Shown one piece after another: positions 8,389 to 16,231 of a DNA stretch of 64,000 bases. The translations under genes were made by a program, and so were the position numbers. Numbering within the stretch: position 1 is the first letter of the stretch; each line of letters begins with the position of its first letter. A model generated the notes under the pieces. It was not told the origin of the DNA and did not search any database. It worked only from the letters and a program-made list of their open reading frames with translations. This DNA is from Yeosuana marina (GTDB lineage: Bacteria; Bacteroidota; Bacteroidia; Flavobacteriales; Flavobacteriaceae): assembly GCF_011762485.1 (NCBI RefSeq), contig NZ_JAAKGI010000025.1, forward strand, positions 293,228 through 357,227, read 5' to 3'.

Positions 8389-9462
8389 ATGAAAACTAGA
8401 TATACAATAGCCTTTTTAGCACTAACATTTTTAGCAACTAGCTGTGGTAGTGATGAGAAAAAAACAATAACAGATACAGCACCAATTTCTGTGAAGGTAA
8501 AAGCTGTAAATGAAAATGACAATAACCCTTTTATAACTGCAAGTGGAACCATACAAGCTGTTAACAGTGCTAATTTAAGTACTCGTATGATGGGCTTTAT
8601 TACTAAAATGCCTGTTGAAGTAGGAGATAAAGTAAAGAAAGGACAACTGTTAGTTTCTATTAATAACGCAGATTTACAAGCTAAATTAGCTCAGGTTAAT
8701 GCTGGTATTACTGAAGCAACAGCAGCATTTACAAATGCAGAAAAAGATTATAATCGTTTTAAAAATCTGTTTGCCGAAAATAGCGCTTCTCAAAAAGAAC
8801 TTGATGATATGACGGCACATTATAATATGGCTAAAGCAAGATTAGAGGGTGCTAAACAAATGAAAAATGAAGTTGATGCACAATTTGCTTATGCTAATAT
8901 TCGTGCTCCTTTTGATGGTATTGTTACTGGTAAGTACATTAAAGATGGTGATATGGCAAATCCAGGTATGCCTCTAGTTTCTATGGAATCACCAGGAAGT
9001 TTTGAGGTTATGGCTATGGTGCCTGAAAGCGAAATTTCAAAAATAACATCTGGCACATCTGTAGATGTGGTTGTAAAATCAATTAATAAAATTATAAAAG
9101 GTAAAGTAACCGAAATAAGTACATCTGCTAAAAATACTGGCGGACAATATTTAGCAAAAGTATCTTTAGAAAAAACAGATGCCTCAATTTTATCGGGCAT
9201 GTTTGTAACCATTCAATTTCCTATAGAAAAACAACAAAAAACAGAAATTATTTTAATACCCAAAGAAGCCCTTGTAACTAAAGGACAACTTTATGGTGTG
9301 TATACGGTTAGTGAAAGTAATACCGCATTGTTGCGTTGGTTACGTATAGGAAGAACCTATGGTAACCAAGTAGAAGTATTATCTGGTCTATCATCAGATG
9401 AATCATATATTATTTCTGCTGATGGCAAATTATATAATGGTGCTAAAGTAAGTATTCAATAA
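8389..9462 (+). CDS. RND efflux periplasmic adaptor lipoprotein (MFP)
   Basis: A 357-residue membrane fusion protein that links the inner-membrane RND pump to the outer-membrane channel. The N-terminus is a lipoprotein signal, with lipobox LATSC and acylated Cys19. Then comes the biotinyl-lipoyl half motif (GFITKMPVEVGDKVKKGQLLVSI, read as about residues 64-88), an alpha-helical hairpin (about 90-160), the second lipoyl half with NIRAPFDGIVTGKYIKDGD, and beta-barrel and membrane-proximal domains to the C-terminus. Length and order fit the HlyD/AcrA group. It lies between the channel and pump genes and is probably co-transcribed with both. Confidence 0.94.
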   Translation: MKTRYTIAFLALTFLATSCGSDEKKTITDTAPISVKVKAVNENDNNPFITASGTIQAVNSANLSTRMMGFITKMPVEVGDKVKKGQLLVSINNADLQAKLAQVNAGITEATAAFTNAEKDYNRFKNLFAENSASQKELDDMTAHYNMAKARLEGAKQMKNEVDAQFAYANIRAPFDGIVTGKYIKDGDMANPGMPLVSMESPGSFEVMAMVPESEISKITSGTSVDVVVKSINKIIKGKVTEISTSAKNTGGQYLAKVSLEKTDASILSGMFVTIQFPIEKQQKTEIILIPKEALVTKGQLYGVYTVSESNTALLRWLRIGRTYGNQVEVLSGLSSDESYIISADGKLYNGAKVSIQ

Positions 9463-9569
9463 TTAAAAAAACGCGTTATGGATTGAGCCATTGTTGGAGC
9501 TCTTTTTTGTGAAAAAACAAAAAAAGCGACTGGTGAAAACCTGTTAAAACGCCCAAAAAATAGAAACCC

Positions 9570-12500
9570 ATGCAAGAAGGAATTTCAGGTAAAATTGCCC
9601 ATTTTTTCATCAATTCAAAACTAACCATTTTATTGATGATTGCTTTGATGGTTATTGGTGTGTATAGTTCATTTCTCATACCAAGAGAAGAAGAACCACA
9701 AATAAATGTCCCTATGGCCGACGTAATGGTTGGCTATCCAGGTGCTAACCCAGCCGAAGTTGAAAATAGAGTTGTAAAGCCTTTAGAAAAAATTATTTCG
9801 AATATTAAAGGTGTTGAACACATACATAGTATGGCTATGAATGGTCAAGCCGTTATGGTAGTTCAGTTTTATGTTGGTGAAGATACCGAACGCTCTTATG
9901 TAAAGTTATATGACGAGTTGATGAAGCACGAAAACATGTTTCCAGAAGGTGTTTACAAACCTATTGTAAAAACACGTTCTATTGATGATGTGCCCATGCT
10001 TGGATTAACGCTTTGGAGCGAAAATTATGATGATTATCAATTACGGCAAATAGCTGAGGAGTTAACATCTGAAATTGAAAAAGTAAAAGATGTATCTATC
10101 ACCAAAGTAATTGGTGGAAGAAATAGAGAATTAAAAGTAATTCTTGACAAGGATAAAATGGCTGGAAATGGTGTTGATGCTTTAGGAATTATGCAAATGA
10201 TTAAAGCCAACAACAGTAGCTCGCAATCTGGAAGCTTTGTAAACAATGATACCGAATATTTAATTACAACTGGGCGTTTTTTAGAAACGGCTGAAGATGT
10301 TGAAAATTTAGTAGTTGGTGTTAATAATAATATGCCTGTTTACCTCAAGCAAGTAGCAACTATTCAAGACGGACCATCATCACCAAAAACTTATGTGTCT
10401 TTTGGTTATGGTAAAGCCAATCAATCTTTTAAAGATTATAAATCTGATTATCCAGCGGTTACAATTTCGGTTTCAAAAATAAAAGGCGCAGATGCTATGA
10501 AAATATCTGAAAAGATATTACAGCATATTGATAGGTTAAAAACAACTTTAATACCAAGTGATGTTCATATTGATGTGACTAGAAATTATGGAGAAACAGC
10601 ATCTGATAAGGTTGGCGAATTATTATTACACTTAGGAGTTGCCATTTTAGCTGTAACTATTTTAGTGATGCTAGCTATGGGATGGCGTGGTGGATTAGTA
10701 GTGTTTTTCTCGGTACCATTAACCTTTGCCCTAACTTTATTTGCTTATTATATGCTAGGGTATACCTTAAACAGAATTACACTATTTGCATTGGTATTTG
10801 TAGTTGGTATTGTGGTAGATGACAGTATTATTATTGCCGAAAATATGCACAGGCATTTTAAAATGAAGCGCTTGCCATTTAAACAAGCTGCTATTTATGC
10901 CATTAATGAAGTAGGAAATCCCACGATATTAGCAACTTTTACTGTTATTGCTGCCATATTACCTATGGCCTTTGTATCTGGTATGATGGGACCATATATG
11001 AGTCCGATGCCAATTGGAGCATCTATCGCCATGATATTATCGTTATTTGTTGCCTTAACAGTAACCCCTTATTTAGGTTACCATTTGCTACAAGAAAAAG
11101 ACACACAAGCACACAAAGAAGAGGAAGGTTTAGAAACCAGTAAAATTTATAAAATTTACAAAAAGATTGAGCAGCCGTTTTTAGATAATTCTAGGAAGCG
11201 TAACATTATGTTTATAATTACCCTAGTCCTTCTTTTAGGATCTGTGATGATGTTTTTTACTAAATCTGTTGCCGTAAAAATGTTACCGTTTGATAACAAA
11301 AACGAGTTTCAAGTAGTAATTGATATGCCTGAAGGCACTACTTTAGAACGAACTGCTGTTGTTACCAAAGAGATTTCTCAATACTTAACAAGCATTCCTG
11401 AAATAACAGATTATCAAAACTACATTGGCGCCTCTGCCCCTATTACGTTTAATGGTTTGGTAAGGCACTACGATTTGCGTGGTGGTAGTAATATGGCTGA
11501 TATTCAAGTAAATCTTTTACATAAGGCTGATAGAGATTTACAAAGTCATGATGTAGCAAAAATTGTGCGTCCTAACATTCAAAAAATAGCCAAAAAATAC
11601 GGCGCTAATGTAAAAATTGTTGAAGTTCCACCAGGACCTCCTGTGCTTTCTACATTGGTAGCTGAAGTTTACGGTGGACCTGATTACGATGCTCAAATTA
11701 AAGTTGCAGATCAAGTAAAAAACATCTTAGAAAATACGGTTGATGTTGTGGATACTGATTGGATGGTAGAAGCTAATCAAGTAGAATATAAATTAGAAGT
11801 AGATAAAGAGAAAGCTATGCTTCATGGCATTGCTCCACAGCAAGTCGTTGGTAATTTAACTTATTTGCTGCGAGAATATCCCATTGCTAATTTATATGAT
11901 GAAACATCAAATGACAATGTTGGTATTGTATTATCATTAGATGATAAAGACAAAACATCGCTAAATGATATTCAAAATTTAAAAATTAAGGGTAATAATG
12001 GTAAACTAGTCTCTGTTAGCGATTTAGTATCAGTTAAAAAGCAAACCTTAGAACATACTATTTACCGAAAAGACCAAAAACGTGTTGTTTATGTTCTTGC
12101 TGATATGGCTGGCCAACTTGAAAGTCCAGTATACGCTATTTTAGGAATGAATGAAAAACTTCAAAAAATAAAACTTCCTAAAGGATATAAAATCAACGAA
12201 TTGTATATGGGGTCCCCCAACGAAGAAACAGATTTTACCGTAAAATGGGATGGTGAGTGGCAAATAACTCTTGAAGTGTTCCGTGATTTAGGAACAGCCT
12301 TTTTAATAGTTATTGTTATTATTTATATGTTGATTGTAGGCTGGTTCCAAAACTTTAAAACCCCAATGGTCATGATGGTCGCTATACCTCTATCGTTAGT
12401 TGGTATTGTACTTGGGCACTGGCTTTTAGGCGCCTTCTTTACGGCAACTTCTTTTATTGGTATGATTGCTTTAGCTGGAGTTATGGTTAGAAATTCGGTG

Positions 12501-12806
12501 CTATTAATTGATTTCATAGAGATTAGATTAAATGATGGTATTCCTATAAAACAAGCAATTATCGATGCTGGTGCTGTAAGAACAACACCAATCTTATTAA
12601 CAACAGGCGCCGTAGTCATTGGAGCATCCATTATTTTGTTTGATCCAATTTTCCAAGGTTTAGCCATTTCATTAGTAGCTGGAGCCATTGTATCTACTAT
12701 ACTTACGTTAATTGTGGTTCCGTTAATCTATTATATCACAGAGCGTAAAAAATGGGAAAAGAAAGATATTGTTGAAGAAAACAAAGAAGATACAACTGAA
12801 CAATAA
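9570..12806 (+). CDS. RND-family multidrug/solute efflux pump (AcrB-like)
   Basis: A 1078-residue inner-membrane proton-driven pump. It has the expected two-fold architecture: an N-terminal helix, a large periplasmic porter loop, six helices, a second helix and porter loop, then five or six helices. Around residue 415 the motif VVGIVVDDSIIIAENM carries the paired Asp of the proton relay of the HAE-type RND pumps. The heavy-metal CzcA motif is not obvious, so organic substrates are more likely. The adaptor gene ends 107 bases upstream. A perfect 12-bp terminator stem lies just after the stop codon, which separates it from the PII-like gene. The substrate cannot be read from the sequence. Confidence 0.94.
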   Translation: MQEGISGKIAHFFINSKLTILLMIALMVIGVYSSFLIPREEEPQINVPMADVMVGYPGANPAEVENRVVKPLEKIISNIKGVEHIHSMAMNGQAVMVVQFYVGEDTERSYVKLYDELMKHENMFPEGVYKPIVKTRSIDDVPMLGLTLWSENYDDYQLRQIAEELTSEIEKVKDVSITKVIGGRNRELKVILDKDKMAGNGVDALGIMQMIKANNSSSQSGSFVNNDTEYLITTGRFLETAEDVENLVVGVNNNMPVYLKQVATIQDGPSSPKTYVSFGYGKANQSFKDYKSDYPAVTISVSKIKGADAMKISEKILQHIDRLKTTLIPSDVHIDVTRNYGETASDKVGELLLHLGVAILAVTILVMLAMGWRGGLVVFFSVPLTFALTLFAYYMLGYTLNRITLFALVFVVGIVVDDSIIIAENMHRHFKMKRLPFKQAAIYAINEVGNPTILATFTVIAAILPMAFVSGMMGPYMSPMPIGASIAMILSLFVALTVTPYLGYHLLQEKDTQAHKEEEGLETSKIYKIYKKIEQPFLDNSRKRNIMFIITLVLLLGSVMMFFTKSVAVKMLPFDNKNEFQVVIDMPEGTTLERTAVVTKEISQYLTSIPEITDYQNYIGASAPITFNGLVRHYDLRGGSNMADIQVNLLHKADRDLQSHDVAKIVRPNIQKIAKKYGANVKIVEVPPGPPVLSTLVAEVYGGPDYDAQIKVADQVKNILENTVDVVDTDWMVEANQVEYKLEVDKEKAMLHGIAPQQVVGNLTYLLREYPIANLYDETSNDNVGIVLSLDDKDKTSLNDIQNLKIKGNNGKLVSVSDLVSVKKQTLEHTIYRKDQKRVVYVLADMAGQLESPVYAILGMNEKLQKIKLPKGYKINELYMGSPNEETDFTVKWDGEWQITLEVFRDLGTAFLIVIVIIYMLIVGWFQNFKTPMVMMVAIPLSLVGIVLGHWLLGAFFTATSFIGMIALAGVMVRNSVLLIDFIEIRLNDGIPIKQAIIDAGAVRTTPILLTTGAVVIGASIILFDPIFQGLAISLVAGAIVSTILTLIVVPLIYYITERKKWEKKDIVEENKEDTTEQ

Positions 12807-12813
12807 TATGAAG

Positions 12814-12860
12814 CACCCATATTTAGGAGTAGTTTATAAATATGGGTGTTATAATTTTTG
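12814..12860 (+). terminator. Terminator after the RND pump gene
   Basis: A perfect 12-bp stem (12814-12825 with 12837-12848) with an 11-base loop is followed by the T-rich TTATAATTTTTG. It begins 7 bases past the pump stop codon and probably ends or attenuates the efflux transcript before the PII-like gene. Confidence 0.8.
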
Positions 12861-12907
12861 CTAAGTGAAGATGAATCATAATCATTGAGAAACAAAAAAA
12901 CAAAGAC

Positions 12908-13213
12908 ATGAAACTAGTTATTATTACTGCCATTAAAGAATTTGAAAAAGACATCAAATTGCAGCTAAAAAAAGCGCAAGTAAAAACGTTCTCATTTAGA
13001 GAAGTTACAGGATATAGAGACAGCACTGAAGATGCTGTAGAATCAAATTGGTTTTCAAGTGAAATGAATCAAACAGAATCTATTTTATTTTACGCCTTTG
13101 TAAAAAAAGAAAACGTCGATTTATTATTTGGCTTAGTCAACAAGTTTAATGATGAGCAAAAAACAATGTCACATATTCATGTGGCTGTATTAAATATAGA
13201 AAAAACCAACTAA
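12908..13213 (+). CDS. PII-like/GlnB-fold small regulatory protein
   Basis: A 101-residue soluble protein that opens MKLVIITAIKEFEKDI and continues LQLKKAQVKTFSFREVTGYRD. This is the beta-alpha-beta order of the PII/CutA ferredoxin-like fold. It ends with the strand MSHIHVAVLNIEK. The canonical PII nucleotide and uridylylation motifs are not seen, so it is not classical GlnB. PII-like proteins are known next to transporter genes, including RND pumps, where they sense nucleotides or ions. The position after the pump, separated by a terminator, suggests a sensor or regulator of efflux. This is a fold-level guess from sequence pattern only. Confidence 0.6.
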   Translation: MKLVIITAIKEFEKDIKLQLKKAQVKTFSFREVTGYRDSTEDAVESNWFSSEMNQTESILFYAFVKKENVDLLFGLVNKFNDEQKTMSHIHVAVLNIEKTN

Positions 13214-13225
13214 AACTATAATATT

Positions 13226-13414
13226 ATGAAAAACAGAATTGTTAGAGGTATAGCCGGAACATTTATACTAGCAAGTTTATTACTTGCCATTTATGTAAAT
13301 ATAAACTGGTTATGGTTTACTGCTTTTGTAGGCGCTAATTTATTACAATCATCTTTAACTAAGTGGTGTTTAATGGACACTATTTTAGAAAAAGTTTTTA
13401 AAGTAAAAAGCTAA
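13226..13414 (+). CDS. DUF2892 (YgaP-type) two-helix membrane protein
   Basis: A 62-residue protein with two hydrophobic helices (about 8-28 and 30-46) joined by a short turn. It begins MKNRIVRGIAGTFILASLL and ends KWCLMDTILEKVFKV. The arrangement and the C-terminal Cys-Leu-Met segment match the DUF2892 family, the membrane half of YgaP-type rhodanese proteins. It lies 12 bases after the PII-like gene and is almost certainly co-translated with it. No rhodanese domain is attached here. Its function is unknown. Confidence 0.7.
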   Translation: MKNRIVRGIAGTFILASLLLAIYVNINWLWFTAFVGANLLQSSLTKWCLMDTILEKVFKVKS

Positions 13415-13432
13415 TTTATAATTGATATGTGT

Positions 13433-13472
13433 AAAAAAAACAGCAATGAAATTTTCGTTGCTGTTTTTTTTT
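13433..13472. terminator. Bidirectional terminator between convergent operons
   Basis: A-tract, CAGCAA stem, short interior mismatch, TTGCTG stem and T-tract (centre about 13452) form a hairpin flanked by poly-A on the left and poly-T on the right. It can therefore terminate both the DUF2892 transcript from the left and the long peptidoglycan operon from the right. Confidence 0.85.
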
Positions 13473-13497
13473 ATTAATACTAAGTATTAAAAATATT

Positions 13498-15039
13498 CTA
13501 AATTTTACTTGCGAATGATAAATCCACCGTCTTTTTATTATTAGAATTAAAGTTGTGAATCAATTGGTAAACGTAGGGAATTTGTTTTTGAAAACGTAAT
13601 AGGATATCGTTTGAAACATTATCTCTACTAAATGGCACTACTTTAACATACTCTTGTATTTCGCCAGCATTTCTGCCGTACTTGTAGTCGTAAGTAAAAC
13701 GTCCTTCTTCATCTACTTTGATACTCTTATTATCTTTATTCGGTACACTTATATAAAATTCACTTGCATTAATATCTCCATCTGGATTGAATAATGATTT
13801 CTTATTTAGATAATCATATAATTCTTTGGCTGTATTTACAGCAGGATCTATTAATTGGATGTTTTCAGTCATAAAACCACGATAAAGAAAAGAACCATCT
13901 TTTGCTTTATAATTGTACAATTCGTTGAGAACTGTTTTAATTTCTTCTGTTAAATAGGGATAATGCGTGCAACCTAAAATAATAGATTTTAGTTTATTTT
14001 TTGTATTCGATTTTCTGATGTTTTCCATAAGCGTTACCAGATGATAACGCACATAATTTTCAGCATCATTTATTTGTAAAATTGAGCAATCATCTGCATT
14101 TTTGGTATCACAAAGCATTTTATAATTACTGAAATTAAAATTATAAATATCAAATAAGGTCTTATCAATTTTTATATCTGCATCCAGCAGTCCAGGTCCC
14201 TTATAATCTTGTCTAGGCTTTTTTAAGTTTCTATTAAAATAATTAGCATCTTCATCTACAGCTTCTGCTATTCCAACACCTCCTTGAGAAAAGACTTCAA
14301 TATTTCCAGTATAACCTAATTCATTTTTGAATTTCAAAATAGTATTATGATATCCTTTAGAGGATACGGTTCCGGCGGTTGCTAAAACTCCTATATTACC
14401 ATCTTCGTCCGGTTGCATCCTTTCTAGAACACCTCTAACACCAGCATCAATAACGCCTATTACTTTAATATCTGAATTTGCCTTTTTTAAAAACGCTTCT
14501 ATATCCTCTTTTCCATATGCCGTAGCTGTATTACATGCGATAACTATTACTTTTATAGATTGTTTATCTATGTTTGCTATAGAATCATTAGCGTCAGAAT
14601 AATACTTGTTGCTTAATAAAAACTGTGCATCCTTAATAATATGCTCATCTAGCAAATCTACCTTACCCACTCCCGAATAATTTCCGTAAGGCATGTTGGC
14701 CTGATCTCCAAGATAAATAAATGACTCTTTATTAAAATCTAAAATACCATCACTACCAGTCTCTTGTGTTTCATTTTTATTTTGATCGTAATTAACAATA
14801 GCCTTTAGAACCGTTAATCCTCCTGTTCCAGAATCAAAAACTCCTATTGGTAAACTCTTGTCATTATTTGGATAATTCTTAAAATCTACATAATAAAAAC
14901 TTTCTTTATCATTAATAATGGTGTTAACAATATCACCTTTATTTACTTCAATTTGAGCAGTTTCTTGAGTTGTTGTTTTTTTTCTACAGCCAACAACTAA
15001 AAAAAATGATGCTACAATTATTAATGCTATACGTTTCAT
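13498..15039 (-). CDS. Glutamate racemase-like lipoprotein (exported MurI homologue)
   Basis: A 513-residue Asp/Glu racemase-superfamily protein with a lipoprotein signal (basic n-region, hydrophobic core, VVGC with Cys18). It is therefore predicted outside the cytoplasm. The racemase core is complete: IGVFDSGTGGLTVLK (catalytic-site Asp69 region), LGDQANMPYG, IACNTATAY (Cys169) and LGCTHYPYL (Cys357). Both proton-transfer cysteines are thus retained. It is much longer than cytosolic MurI (about 260-290 residues), with an insertion at about 262-330 and a C-terminal extension of about 100 residues. It is the last gene of the long minus-strand operon, 16 bases after the NagX-like gene. A likely role is interconversion of D- and L-Glu, or a related amino acid, released from peptidoglycan stem peptides. 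The substrate is inferred. Confidence 0.85.
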   Translation of the reverse strand: MKRIALIIVASFFLVVGCRKKTTTQETAQIEVNKGDIVNTIINDKESFYYVDFKNYPNNDKSLPIGVFDSGTGGLTVLKAIVNYDQNKNETQETGSDGILDFNKESFIYLGDQANMPYGNYSGVGKVDLLDEHIIKDAQFLLSNKYYSDANDSIANIDKQSIKVIVIACNTATAYGKEDIEAFLKKANSDIKVIGVIDAGVRGVLERMQPDEDGNIGVLATAGTVSSKGYHNTILKFKNELGYTGNIEVFSQGGVGIAEAVDEDANYFNRNLKKPRQDYKGPGLLDADIKIDKTLFDIYNFNFSNYKMLCDTKNADDCSILQINDAENYVRYHLVTLMENIRKSNTKNKLKSIILGCTHYPYLTEEIKTVLNELYNYKAKDGSFLYRGFMTENIQLIDPAVNTAKELYDYLNKKSLFNPDGDINASEFYISVPNKDNKSIKVDEEGRFTYDYKYGRNAGEIQEYVKVVPFSRDNVSNDILLRFQKQIPYVYQLIHNFNSNNKKTVDLSFASKI

Positions 15040-15055
15040 ATTGTATGAAGTTTAC

Positions 15056-16165
15056 TTAAACTTTTATGAAAATTTTCTTTTTATATAACACCAATGCTAC
15101 TAAATAATAAAACGCAATAACCAGTATGGCATAAATTAATGAGCTTAACTTTAAATTAGTGATTATTGATGAAAGGTGTCCGTATAGAAATCCATGAATC
15201 GAAGTGTTATCTGCAACTTTAATCATCCCGAATAATCTTCCTATAACACCTGATAAAAAGAAAACGGTAATGGCATTAGATCCGAAAATAATGGCTGGTG
15301 TACCCCATTTAGTTTGCTTGAGAACATCAGTAATAAAATAAATAAGTGCATAAACTAAACAAGCCCAACCTCCCGTTACTAAAACAAAACTACTTGTCCA
15401 TAGTGCTTTATTTAAAGGAAAAATAATACTAAATACATATCCTGATACTAAAGCAATAATTCCTGTAACAATAAAAAATACCAACTTTTCTTGACTAGAT
15501 CTATTTTGGCTTATTAATATTTTTCCAAATAACATTCCAAATATCGAAGTTGCAACAGCTGGAATGGTACTCAATAATCCTTCAGGATCATAAATTTTCC
15601 ACATATGCGCTCTAGTAAGCACTTGAGTATCTATTACTGTTGCCAAATTTGAAACTTTATCTAATAAAGGAGGTTGTCCATTAATAGGGATTTGAGTCAT
15701 AACATACCAATATCCTATTAAAATAGATATAAAAATAGCTATTAACACTTTCCAATTAACATTTAAAAACAATATTGAAGCTATAAAAAACACAACTCCT
15801 ATTCGCTGCAACACACCAGGAAGTCTTAAAGTAGAAAAATCTTTAAAAAACGGAAAACTCAGTGTAAATCCTGCAAGTATGAGACCTAAAACTATCAACT
15901 TAATAGTTCTAGAAACTATTTTCTTATATACGGTACCATCAACCCCTGCAGCTTTCTTTTTGGTATATGCCAATGTAATTGACATTCCCACTATGAACAA
16001 GAAAAAAGGAAATATCAAATCTGTAGGGGTTAAACCATGCCATTCTGCATGCAAAAAAGGCGCATATACATGACCCCATGATCCAGGATTATTAACCAAA
16101 ATCATAGCTGCAACTGTGATGCCTCTAAAAATATCTACTGATAAAATACGATTTGTAGTACTCAT
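15056..16165 (-). CDS. NagX/DUF5009-type multi-spanning membrane protein
   Basis: A 369-residue polytopic membrane protein with about ten helices. The N-terminus RILSVDIFRGITVAAMILVN and the following WHGLTPTDLIFPFFLFIVG are hallmarks of the family containing bacterial NagX and the human heparan-alpha-glucosaminide acetyltransferase. NagX proteins occur in N-acetylglucosamine regulons and are implicated in amino-sugar transport or acetylation at the inner membrane. I recall a related protein being proposed as the MurNAc importer MurT of Tannerella forsythia, but cannot verify that here. Position between nagB and the racemase gene supports a role in uptake or processing of MurNAc or GlcNAc. 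It may act with, or instead of, the SSS symporter of the same operon. Confidence 0.8.
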   Translation of the reverse strand: MSTTNRILSVDIFRGITVAAMILVNNPGSWGHVYAPFLHAEWHGLTPTDLIFPFFLFIVGMSITLAYTKKKAAGVDGTVYKKIVSRTIKLIVLGLILAGFTLSFPFFKDFSTLRLPGVLQRIGVVFFIASILFLNVNWKVLIAIFISILIGYWYVMTQIPINGQPPLLDKVSNLATVIDTQVLTRAHMWKIYDPEGLLSTIPAVATSIFGMLFGKILISQNRSSQEKLVFFIVTGIIALVSGYVFSIIFPLNKALWTSSFVLVTGGWACLVYALIYFITDVLKQTKWGTPAIIFGSNAITVFFLSGVIGRLFGMIKVADNTSIHGFLYGHLSSIITNLKLSSLIYAILVIAFYYLVALVLYKKKIFIKV

Positions 16166-16231
16166 ACTATTGCTATTAAATTATTTAAATTAAAATATTC
16201 TTTACATCGTTTCTTTGAAATTTATAAAAAA

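Noticed and set aside
9476..9569. Hairpin-like GAGC...GCTC sequence between adaptor and RND pump genes
   Set aside because: The stem is only four bases with an irregular loop; the pump gene would be expected in the same transcript.
13498..15039. Ordinary cytosolic MurI for cell wall synthesis
   Set aside because: The lipobox, the length of 513 residues and placement in a catabolic operon argue against the housekeeping role.
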